DNA from: Acidobacteriota bacterium | GTDB lineage: Bacteria; Acidobacteriota; Terriglobia; Terriglobales; Acidobacteriaceae | Assembly (NCBI GenBank): GCA_003223595.1 | Contig: QHVR01000476.1 | Span: 1-5,213, forward strand | Length of the DNA: 5,213 nt | Direction: 5' to 3' | Shown here: piece by piece, positions 1 to 5,213 of the stretch | Numbering within the stretch: the first letter of the stretch is position 1 | How the letters are laid out: each line of letters starts with the position of its first letter | The notes under the pieces: generated by a model | Database searches by the model: none | Told to the model about the DNA's origin: nothing | Seen by the model: the letters and a program-made list of their open reading frames with translations, nothing else | Made by a program: the position numbers and the translations under genes

Positions 1-203
1 TGGATTGCGTAATTGCTGCCGAGCCGAGTGAGTTGGAGACATTTTTCGGAAACTTCATCGCGCGCTCCAAAATTAAAGAAGCGATAAACGCGCTGCTCGC
101 CGCCCGCGAGTTGAGCTTCGTGCATGTGAGCGGCAAATCCATGCTGCAGATCACGCCGGAAAAGGTTGTGCCCGTACCATCACCGCGCCCTGCGGCGCGC
201 TGA
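1..203 (+). CDS. 3' end of an unrecognised protein (partial)
   Basis: An open frame enters from the left edge and runs 66 codons to a TGA at 201-203. The visible part looks like a real protein end. It has an acidic, helix-forming start (ELETFFGNFIARSK), then a helix-like stretch (IKEAINALLAARELSF), then a short strand-like VHVSGKSMLQIT, and finishes with a Pro/Ala/Arg tail. The pattern of helices followed by strands could suit a small regulatory or ligand-binding domain, but I do not recognise the family and assign no function. It lies 25 bp upstream of the gluQ start on the same strand, so co-transcription with gluQ is possible. The start and most of the gene are outside the window. Confidence 0.55.
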   Translation, partial: DCVIAAEPSELETFFGNFIARSKIKEAINALLAARELSFVHVSGKSMLQITPEKVVPVPSPRPAAR

Positions 204-228
204 CCCTGTCAGATTTTTGTGACTGCCC

Positions 229-1101
229 GTGCCTGAGTCCACTTCAATCTCCTATCGCGGACGCCTCGCCCCATCGCCCACTGGTCTTCTCCACCTCGGA
301 CACGCGCGCACGTTCTGGATTGCATCGCAGCGATGCTGTGAGCGCGGCGGAACGCTGGTTTTCCGCAATGAAGACCTGGACCCGCAGCGCTGCCGGCCCG
401 AGTTTGTGCAGGCCCTGATTGAAGACTTGCACTGGCTGGGAATCTCCTGGACGGAAGGTCCAGACTGCGGTGGTCCCTTTGGTCCGTACACGCAAAGCGA
501 ACGTCGAATCCATTATTTGCAGGCCTGGCAGCAACTCAGGGATCGCGGCGTGATCTATCCCTGCACGTGCTCAAGAAAAGACGTCGCCCAATCAGCAACC
601 GCCCCGAACGACGCAGACGACGAGCCCCGATACCCAGGAAAGTGCCGCCCCAGTCGCGACTCACGTAGCGACAGCCTCTCAGGCTGTCGAGCCGAAGCGA
701 AGCGAGGCGCCCTTGCAGGAATGAATTGGCGTTTCCGTGTTCCAGACGGCGAAGAAATCTGCTTTGAAGATTTGCATCTAGGGCACCAGCGAATCGTTGC
801 CGGCAAGGATTTCGGAGACTTCATCGTCTGGAGAAAGGATCACGTCCCCGCATATCAGCTGGCGGTAGTAATTGACGATGCCGCCATGCGAATCACCGAA
901 GTCGTCCGTGGCGCCGATCTGCTGAAGTCCACCGCAAGGCAGATTCTTTTATTTCAAGCTTTGGCGCTTTCCATTCCCAAGTACTATCACTGTGACCTGG
1001 TTCGCGATGAAGCGGGCCTGCGCCTGGCCAAGCGGCACGATTCGCTCAGCATCCGCAAGCTGCGCAGCCTGGGTTGGACGCCGGAGCAGGTGCGCGGCTG
1101 A
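229..1101 (+). CDS. gluQ: Glutamyl-Q tRNA(Asp) synthetase (GluQRS)
   Basis: This enzyme activates glutamate and attaches it to the queuosine base at the wobble position of tRNA(Asp). It is a truncated relative of glutamyl-tRNA synthetase that lacks the anticodon-binding domain, and 290 residues fits the family. Visible landmarks are the N-terminal GRLAPSPTGLLHLGHA with the HIGH-type HLGH at 22-25, RNEDLDPQR at 46-54, the zinc ligands C112, C114, Y135 and C139 (C-x-C ... Y-x3-C, as in characterised GluQRS), YQLAVVIDDA at 209-218, EVVRGADLL at 224-232, and the KMSKS-like LAKRH at 266-270. The start is GTG: an in-frame TGA at 220-222 excludes anything much longer, and no clear Shine-Dalgarno is visible. 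Residues about 142-164, just after the last zinc ligand, look inserted and are encoded by a palindromic repeat, but the frame stays open and all expected motifs remain. Cmk follows closely on the same strand. Confidence 0.93.
   Translation: MPESTSISYRGRLAPSPTGLLHLGHARTFWIASQRCCERGGTLVFRNEDLDPQRCRPEFVQALIEDLHWLGISWTEGPDCGGPFGPYTQSERRIHYLQAWQQLRDRGVIYPCTCSRKDVAQSATAPNDADDEPRYPGKCRPSRDSRSDSLSGCRAEAKRGALAGMNWRFRVPDGEEICFEDLHLGHQRIVAGKDFGDFIVWRKDHVPAYQLAVVIDDAAMRITEVVRGADLLKSTARQILLFQALALSIPKYYHCDLVRDEAGLRLAKRHDSLSIRKLRSLGWTPEQVRG
669..689. repeat. Palindromic repeat inside gluQ, copy 1
   Basis: This is a perfect inverted repeat with 9-bp arms (CGACAGCCT at 669-677 and AGGCTGTCG at 681-689) around a 3-base loop, CTC. 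The 17-base core GACAGCCTCTCAGGCTG at 670-686 recurs exactly at 1844-1860. Looser similarity extends upstream (662-669 against 1836-1843, 6 of 8 bases). A repetitive GCCGAAGCGAAGCGAGGC tract at 691-708 follows directly and may belong to the same element. The palindrome encodes gluQ residues 147-154 and keeps the reading frame. It looks like a small dispersed palindromic element, similar in principle to REP-like or Rickettsia palindromic elements. Whether it occurs elsewhere in the genome cannot be seen here. Confidence 0.75.
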
Positions 1102-1134
1102 ATTCTTACGCGCGTGTACAATCTTTCTTTCACG

Positions 1135-1842
1135 ATGAGCCCCGACTCCACGCACAACCATCCTTCCCGAAAACTGATCATCGCCATAGATGGCCCGGCG
1201 GGCGCGGGCAAGAGCACGATTGCCTCGAGGCTCGCGCGCAAGCTCGATTACGTCAACCTGGAGAGCGGGGCAATGTACCGGGCCCTCGCCTTGCAAGCCA
1301 TCGAGAACGACACTTCCTTTGATGATGAACCAGCTCTGCTTAAGCTCGCCGAGGCCTCGCGTATCCAATTGGAGCCGACCCTCGGCGGAAATCGGACGCT
1401 GCTGGATGGCAAAGACGTTTCGGCGAGAATCCGCGAGCGCGATGTAACCGAGGCCGCCTCCCGCGTCTCCGTGCATCCCAAGGTCCGGCAATGGATGGTC
1501 GAACATCAGCGAGCACTGGGCGCGAATGCCGGCATCGTCATGGAAGGCCGCGACATTGGAACAAAAGTTTTTCCCGACGCCGATTTGAAAATTTTCCTGG
1601 ATGCCGATCCCGTAGTTCGCGAAGAGCGGCGCAGGGCGCAGCAGAAGATCAAAGGAGAGGTTGCCGCGAATGTTGCCGCGGAACTGCGCGAGCGCGATCA
1701 TCGCGACCGCACGAGAGCGGCATCCCCGCTGGTTGCGGCCACCGATGCCGAAGTGATCGATTCAAGTTCTATGAGTGAAGACGACGTCCTGGCAAGAATC
1801 GAAAAATTAGTGGAACTGAAGCGCCAGCAAAGATCCACATAG
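1135..1842 (+). CDS. cmk: Cytidylate kinase
   Basis: This enzyme phosphorylates CMP and dCMP to the diphosphates with ATP in the cytoplasm, as part of pyrimidine nucleotide salvage and DNA precursor supply. From the ATG at 1135 the protein has 235 residues, normal for bacterial Cmk. It shows IAIDGPAGAGKST with the P-loop GPAGAGKS at 20-27, the family SGAMYRA at 44-50, EGRDIGTKVFPDADLKIFLD at about 137-156, an Arg-rich lid (VREERRRAQQ), and the C-terminal PLVAATDAEVID with the Asp pair that helps hold the substrate. A GTG at 1114 is in frame and would add 7 residues (MYNLSFT). I prefer the ATG because those residues look uncoded and the family starts shortly before the P-loop, but neither start has a Shine-Dalgarno. 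It begins 33 bp after gluQ, so the two are probably co-transcribed. Its stop codon abuts a palindromic repeat. Confidence 0.95.
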   Translation: MSPDSTHNHPSRKLIIAIDGPAGAGKSTIASRLARKLDYVNLESGAMYRALALQAIENDTSFDDEPALLKLAEASRIQLEPTLGGNRTLLDGKDVSARIRERDVTEAASRVSVHPKVRQWMVEHQRALGANAGIVMEGRDIGTKVFPDADLKIFLDADPVVREERRRAQQKIKGEVAANVAAELRERDHRDRTRAASPLVAATDAEVIDSSSMSEDDVLARIEKLVELKRQQRST

Positions 1843-1843
1843 A

Positions 1844-1862
1844 GACAGCCTCTCAGGCTGCC
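1844..1862. repeat. Palindromic repeat between convergent genes, copy 2
   Basis: GACAGCCTCTCAGGCTG (1844-1860) is an exact copy of the core found inside gluQ. It folds as CAGCCT / CTC loop / AGGCTG, with one mismatch and then a further G-C pair at 1844/1862. It fills most of the 34-bp gap between the cmk stop (1840-1842) and the stop of the opposing DUF4097 gene (1877-1879). The hairpin could help end transcription from both sides, but there is no U-tract on either strand, so it is not a typical intrinsic terminator. The similarity to copy 1 reaches back to 1836, so the cmk stop codon may itself lie within the element. Confidence 0.7.
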
Positions 1863-1876
1863 GCTTGCAACGAGCT

Positions 1877-3373
1877 CTAGTTGTCCGTAGGCTGTGGAGT
1901 CCCCTTTGGCGCCGCCAATGCTTTTCCGGGCTTCGGAGGAACAGGTGGAACCGGTGCCGCCGCTGGCGTCGCCACGGCCGACCCTTTGCGAATCTCGACT
2001 CCCTCGTGCTGGTTATTGATCACGATATGCGACAGCCCATTTCCCACGCTGCCGCTGGCTCGCGATTCGCGATCTTCGTTGCTGACCTTCAGTTCCGGGA
2101 AATCTGACTGAATTTCGCCGTCGCGCACCCGCGCATCCAGGCGGAAACCCGCTTTATCGGGAAGGCTCAGTTGCACCGTGCCGTTGCGATTGTCGATCTG
2201 AACATTGCCCACGGTGCGCATCGCCACTTCCACCGACCCGTTATCATCCTGCAAACGCACATCGCCCGCTACGCTATCAAGACGGATATTTTTCGACCGC
2301 GTGGTGAGGTGGAGCGGCCCGGTGACCTGGTCAGCTCGCAGCTCGTCCGAATCCAACTCGAGCGAACCGTCCAGCCGCGAGAATTCCATGTCGGTGCGCG
2401 ACGATTTGAACGTGACCGTCTTCGCGATACGCTCCAGCTTCACACTCTCCTGGAATTCGCCTTCGAGCTGCAGGCTTCCCTTCACGTCCGATACCGAGAC
2501 TTCATTGAGCCGGTTTCCAACGTGCACATCGCCGGTGATCTGCTGAACGCGAACCGTGCCCCTATCCTGACTGATTTTCACCGAACCGGTGACTTCTTCC
2601 ACCGACGTGTCGGATCGCTGCGCCGAGATGTCAACATTGCCGTCGCGCCCGGCAATACTCACGTCCCCGCGATGCGAAGTGACGGTCACAGAAGCTTTGC
2701 GGGGTACAGAAATGTCGAGATCAGTTTCCACCGCGTGATCTCCCGCACCATCCGCTTTCGCGTCCACCGTGACCAGGCCGCCGATGCCCGTGATTACCGG
2801 CTTGGTCTCGCCGTTGTACTTGTCGGCATCCGTCTGGTTCTCCGCGCCAATTCGCTTACGGACTACCACCGTGATCTTGTTGTCGTCCGAGGCATGCACA
2901 CTGACTGCACCGCGTGTGTCGATGACCTTCAGGCTGGCTCCCGCAGGAAAAACTTGCTCCAGATGATCGTCGAAGTTGTAGGTGTTGCCGTTGAATAGAT
3001 GGTTGAAGTCGTTATCGTCAAAGTTGAAGTCGTCTCGCATGCCCGACCAATTGACGCGCTCCAACTGCGTCGCAATCAGGCCGAACACCACGATCATGAC
3101 GATGAGCACAACTCCGCCGGCGCCAATGCCGGAAGCTCGTGCGCCCTGGCGCTGCGCCTGCATGTGCTCGACGACTTTGATTACGCCCCACAGGATCAGC
3201 AGCACCGGCCAGTAGCTGGCGAATAGGTGTGCCAGCCGGCCCACAGACAGCACATGCATAGTGCTCAACAGGAACACAAAGCCGATGATGATTAGAACGA
3301 ACGGGCCTGCGAACGACCGTGGGCGCCGTGGCGGAGGAGCCATCGGGGGCGGACTCATCACTGGGCTAGACAT
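1877..3373 (-). CDS. Membrane-anchored DUF4097-type beta-solenoid protein with LiaF-like N-terminus
   Basis: The product has 498 residues. After a Pro-rich start come three hydrophobic segments at about 23-39, 53-68 and 84-102. The first two form a LiaI/LiaF-type hairpin (FVLIIIGFVFLLS ... YWPVLLILWGVIKVVEH). An Asp/Asn/Phe-rich linker (about 109-138) leads to a long domain of short beta strands, with G-[DSN]-[VL]-x-[VIL] motifs at G245, G263, G281, G299, G336, G352, G370 and G389, spaced mostly 18 residues apart. This is typical of the DUF4097 putative-adhesin family. A Pro/Ala/Lys-rich tail (about 466-498) ends it. With three membrane spans and a cytoplasmic N-terminus, the solenoid would face the periplasm; that is inference. 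The ATG start is supported by GAGGTG at 3378-3383, 4 bases upstream. The start overlaps the end of the upstream B-box gene by 8 bases. It is the last gene of the operon, and its exact role is unknown. Confidence 0.85.
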   Translation of the reverse strand: MSSPVMSPPPMAPPPRRPRSFAGPFVLIIIGFVFLLSTMHVLSVGRLAHLFASYWPVLLILWGVIKVVEHMQAQRQGARASGIGAGGVVLIVMIVVFGLIATQLERVNWSGMRDDFNFDDNDFNHLFNGNTYNFDDHLEQVFPAGASLKVIDTRGAVSVHASDDNKITVVVRKRIGAENQTDADKYNGETKPVITGIGGLVTVDAKADGAGDHAVETDLDISVPRKASVTVTSHRGDVSIAGRDGNVDISAQRSDTSVEEVTGSVKISQDRGTVRVQQITGDVHVGNRLNEVSVSDVKGSLQLEGEFQESVKLERIAKTVTFKSSRTDMEFSRLDGSLELDSDELRADQVTGPLHLTTRSKNIRLDSVAGDVRLQDDNGSVEVAMRTVGNVQIDNRNGTVQLSLPDKAGFRLDARVRDGEIQSDFPELKVSNEDRESRASGSVGNGLSHIVINNQHEGVEIRKGSAVATPAAAPVPPVPPKPGKALAAPKGTPQPTDN

Positions 3374-4364
3374 TTTTCACCTCGCCAGAGGAAGGTGGTT
3401 GCGGTTCCACTACGCCACCGCTCGTCGCAGGCGGCGGAACGGGAGGATAAGTCGACACGTCCGGCGGCAGCGGCCCGATATGTCCGGCCGAGGAGGCGTT
3501 ACTCTGAAACAGCTTGACCACGCCAATCACCAGCAGGATGGCCGGCCACGTTTTGTGAAATTCAATATTGGAGACGCTGTCCAGCAGGAAGAGCACGCCC
3601 AAAGTAATCATGATCGCTGGCCCCATGAGCCGCCGGGTCCGGCACTGTTCGCAATTGCAGCGGCCAGTAACGCCGCCCAGCAGCCCCCAATGTTTCGCGA
3701 AGAGCCACACCCCCAGCAGAATCAGAGCCAGCGAAATCAAGACGCCCATGCCGACTTCGAACAAGCCTGCAGTGTGCAAAAGAAACAGAATGCCCAGGCC
3801 GATCAGAATCGCCGCTCCTGCGGGAACCTTGGTGCCTTCAAACTTCTCGCCCGCGCCGAACGTTGCCCCCAATCCGAATGGATCGGGCACCGGCTCTCCC
3901 AGTTGCAGTGCTTTTGCGGTGCGAACCGCGTCGATGATCTGGTAGATGTAGAAGAAGCCAATCCCGATCCCCAGGATCGTGTGCATGTACCAGGGCACAT
4001 CGGAACTCACGCCGATAATCAGCAGCACCATCACTATGAGATGGGCCAATCCTTTGGCGTACTGCGAGCAGTAGACCGCGCCCACACCGAACGGGAAGAA
4101 TCCCGCGAGGATTCCCGCCACCGCCGGATTCGGCCCGGTATTGAGCAGCGGCGGAGCAGCGCTGGCGCCTCCGACCGGTGGATACACAGTCTGAGCTGGT
4201 GGCATGAAGCCCGCAGCCGGGGCTGTGCCCTCCATGCGTGCGGCCAGACACGACTCGCAATAGATTACCCCGCGTACATCGCGGGTGCATGTGGGACAAA
4301 GTGGCTTGCCGCAAGTGCGGCAGAACGCCACCGCAGCTTGATCGCTGTGATTGGCGCAGTTCAT
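3366..4364 (-). CDS. B-box zinc-finger polytopic membrane protein with tandem LiaF-like hairpins
   Basis: The product has 332 residues. The N-terminal 40 form a B-box-like zinc finger with ligands C3, H6, C15, C18, C23, C26, C36 and C39. A Pro/Ala linker follows, then about seven hydrophobic segments (about 81-98, 105-120, 126-145, 182-198, 203-223, 249-263, 272-286). The first pair resembles a TM2-like hairpin (PNPAVAGILAGFFPFGVGAVY). The last four form two LiaI/LiaF-type hairpins (ILIGLGILFLL ... ALILLGVWLF; IMITLGVLFLL ... WPAILLVIGVVKLF) joined by a loop with a second Cys cluster, C236/C238/C241. The C-terminus is Pro-rich. I chose the ATG at 4364 because AGGAGG lies 5 bases upstream (4370-4375), the zinc finger begins immediately, and the ATGA overlaps the upstream stop by 4 bases. 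An ATG at 4421 would add 19 poorly supported residues. The function is unproven; partner in an envelope-stress circuit is inferred from context. Confidence 0.87.
   Translation of the reverse strand: MNCANHSDQAAVAFCRTCGKPLCPTCTRDVRGVIYCESCLAARMEGTAPAAGFMPPAQTVYPPVGGASAAPPLLNTGPNPAVAGILAGFFPFGVGAVYCSQYAKGLAHLIVMVLLIIGVSSDVPWYMHTILGIGIGFFYIYQIIDAVRTAKALQLGEPVPDPFGLGATFGAGEKFEGTKVPAGAAILIGLGILFLLHTAGLFEVGMGVLISLALILLGVWLFAKHWGLLGGVTGRCNCEQCRTRRLMGPAIMITLGVLFLLDSVSNIEFHKTWPAILLVIGVVKLFQSNASSAGHIGPLPPDVSTYPPVPPPATSGGVVEPQPPSSGEVKNV
3378..3383 (-). promoter_or_regulatory. Ribosome binding site of the DUF4097 gene
   Basis: On the - strand this reads GAGGTG (followed by AAAA), 4 bases before the ATG at 3373. 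It lies within the coding end of the upstream B-box gene and fixes the start of the downstream gene, with an 8-base overlap. Confidence 0.7.
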
Positions 4365-5128
4365 ACGAACCTCCTGTATGTGGTCACTGACCCTACAGGC
4401 AGATCGCAATCTCCAATACATGGGCCCCGGTGAGCGCTAGCCAAAATCAACTGCTCCCCCGTTTGGCTGTAGTTGCGCTCTTGCTTCTGCTCAGGTTGTT
4501 GGGATGTATCGTTCTTACGCTCCTTGGCTGGCTTTGCAGGACCGGGCTCGGCGGGCCTGACGTTACGCTTGATCCCGGCCAGTGCAGCCTGCACTTCGTA
4601 GACGGCGCGCACATTGTCGACGTACCGAACCACGCGCGCCTGCGTATTGTAGTAAGCGTGCCGGATCGCCGTTGGCCTCAAACTAACCTGCCGCAGGTCG
4701 GCGGGTTTCACTCCGGCAACCGTCAGGCCCACCGACAGCGCAAAGAACGCCATGCCGAACGACATGGCAAACCGCGGCTGGCGGACCATCGCCCAGATCG
4801 GCTCCAGCAATGCCGCCTGCACATGCTCCAGCCAGGAAATGCGCGGCTGACGAGCCGGTGCGGCGCTTCGCAGACGCTGAGTATCAACGCCCGTCGTGGA
4901 TGCCAGGATGTTCGTGACCAGGCTCGCCGGAGGCTCCGCCTCTTCGAGATCTTTGAGCCAGTTGTGGCCCGCCTCAACTTCAGCGAACAGCGGCCCGCAC
5001 CCCTGGCAGCTCCGGGCATGCGCCTGGAACCGGTCGAGTGCAGCCCCCCTCAGAACGCCATCCAGGGCGTCCGAGAGCAGCGAGTCGAACTCGTTGCACT
5101 GCATTCCGTGATTGGTGTGATCTGGCAT
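4361..5128 (-). CDS. Membrane-spanning anti-sigma factor with ZAS zinc motif
   Basis: This 255-residue protein is predicted to hold the adjacent ECF sigma factor inactive at the inner membrane. The N-terminus carries the putative zinc-finger (zf-HC2/ZAS) pattern: C11, then H37-x3-C41-x2-C44 in AHARSCQGCG, within a helical domain that starts CNEFDSLLSDALDG. One membrane helix lies at about 120-140 (FAMSFGMAFFALSVGLTVAG). The roughly 110 residues beyond it would be periplasmic; they include a charged Lys/Glu/Gln-rich stretch (about 195-220) and a late C-x3-C (GPCIGDCD). The ATG at 5128 overlaps the sigma factor stop as TGATG and has AGG 7 bases upstream (5136-5138). A GTG at 5131 in the same frame is an alternative adding one residue. 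The end overlaps the B-box gene as ATGA. Classification rests on motif plus sigma-factor neighbour. Confidence 0.87.
   Translation of the reverse strand: MPDHTNHGMQCNEFDSLLSDALDGVLRGAALDRFQAHARSCQGCGPLFAEVEAGHNWLKDLEEAEPPASLVTNILASTTGVDTQRLRSAAPARQPRISWLEHVQAALLEPIWAMVRQPRFAMSFGMAFFALSVGLTVAGVKPADLRQVSLRPTAIRHAYYNTQARVVRYVDNVRAVYEVQAALAGIKRNVRPAEPGPAKPAKERKNDTSQQPEQKQERNYSQTGEQLILASAHRGPCIGDCDLPVGSVTTYRRFV
4370..4375 (-). promoter_or_regulatory. Ribosome binding site of the B-box gene
   Basis: On the - strand this reads AGGAGG, a consensus Shine-Dalgarno, 5 bases before the ATG at 4364. It decides the start against the longer frame opening at 4421, and it lies inside the end of the anti-sigma gene. 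Confidence 0.8.
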
Positions 5129-5213
5129 CACATCACCTGCCTATAGGTACGTTGGAGGAGCCTCGCAAGTTCCGCGCGCCCTCTATTTATTCTTGATTTC
5201 ACGGTGCCCTCCG
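5128..5213 (-). CDS. C-terminal end of an ECF-type sigma-70 factor (partial)
   Basis: A frame enters from the right edge on the - strand and runs 27 full codons to a TGA at 5128-5130. It begins EGTVKSRINRGRAEL and ends LARLLQRTYRQVM. The G-T-V-K-S-R-[IL]-x-R-[GA]-R pattern is the well-known end of sigma region 4.2 in ECF sigma factors, where the recognition helix contacts the -35 element. The stop overlaps the start of the anti-sigma gene (TGATG), the usual sigma/anti-sigma arrangement. The rest of the gene and the operon promoter lie outside the window, so the ECF group cannot be named. The frame is too short to stand out as an open frame alone; the motif and the context make the call. Confidence 0.85.
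   Translation of the reverse strand, partial: EGTVKSRINRGRAELARLLQRTYRQVM
5134..5138 (-). promoter_or_regulatory. Ribosome binding site of the anti-sigma gene
   Basis: On the - strand this reads AGGTG, with AGG 7 bases before the ATG at 5128. It lies within the last codons of the sigma factor gene, consistent with translational coupling of the sigma and anti-sigma genes. Confidence 0.55.

Noticed and set aside
669..708. Frameshift or degraded gluQ caused by the repeat
   Set aside because: The frame is open throughout and all downstream GluQRS motifs are in the same frame, so the gene appears intact.
949..1701. 250-codon open frame on the - strand
   Set aside because: It covers the end of gluQ and most of cmk in antisense. 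Cmk's P-loop and other motifs identify the true strand.
1843..1876. Classical rho-independent terminator between cmk and the DUF4097 gene
   Set aside because: A hairpin is present, but no T-run follows on either strand, and the stem is explained by the repeat shared with gluQ.
2171..2998. 275-codon open frame on the + strand
   Set aside because: It is antisense to the solenoid region of the DUF4097 gene. Its His/Arg-rich composition is the mirror of the Val/Asp/Gly-rich repeats, and no family motif is visible.
4365..4421. Longer start of the B-box gene at 4421
   Set aside because: The extra 19 residues have no ribosome binding site and no domain character, whereas the ATG at 4364 has AGGAGG 5 bases upstream and an ATGA overlap with the previous gene.
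3261..4433. 390-codon open frame on the + strand
   Set aside because: It lies opposite the B-box and DUF4097 genes, is rich in His, Arg and Gln with no domain pattern, and the - strand frame has zinc ligands, membrane helices and a ribosome binding site.
4430..5146. 238-codon open frame on the + strand
   Set aside because: It mirrors the anti-sigma gene, whose zinc motif, membrane helix and overlaps with both neighbours are convincing.

Overview
This window most likely comes from a moderately GC-rich Gram-negative bacterium. The gene content resembles Acidobacteriota: an ECF sigma/anti-sigma pair followed by B-box and DUF4097/LiaF-like membrane proteins, and a short GACAGCCTC..AGGCTGTC palindromic repeat. 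That assignment is an inference from gene style, not from a marker gene.

The window has two converging halves. The left half (1-1842) reads on the + strand. It holds the 3' end of an unrecognised gene, a GTG-started glutamyl-Q tRNA(Asp) synthetase (gluQ), and cytidylate kinase (cmk). Neither complete gene has a visible Shine-Dalgarno sequence.

The right half (1877-5213) reads on the - strand. It is a tightly packed four-gene operon: the C-terminal end of an ECF sigma factor, a zinc-binding (ZAS-type) membrane anti-sigma factor, a B-box zinc-finger polytopic membrane protein, and a DUF4097 solenoid protein with a LiaF-like membrane anchor. Consecutive genes overlap by 1, 4 and 8 bases, and the last three have recognisable ribosome binding sites, so translational coupling is likely. 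The simplest reading is an envelope-sensing regulatory module. Sigma and anti-sigma make the switch, and the two LiaF-like proteins are either its effectors or its sensory partners. The two halves are separated by only 34 bp.

The most unusual feature is a palindromic repeat present twice. One copy lies in frame inside gluQ, where it adds a block of residues beside the zinc site. The other lies at the end of cmk, between the convergent genes. A second point of interest is the operon itself, in which one membrane-hairpin module recurs three times across two adjacent genes. No RNA genes, CRISPR arrays, insertion sequences or protein-coding mobile genes were seen.
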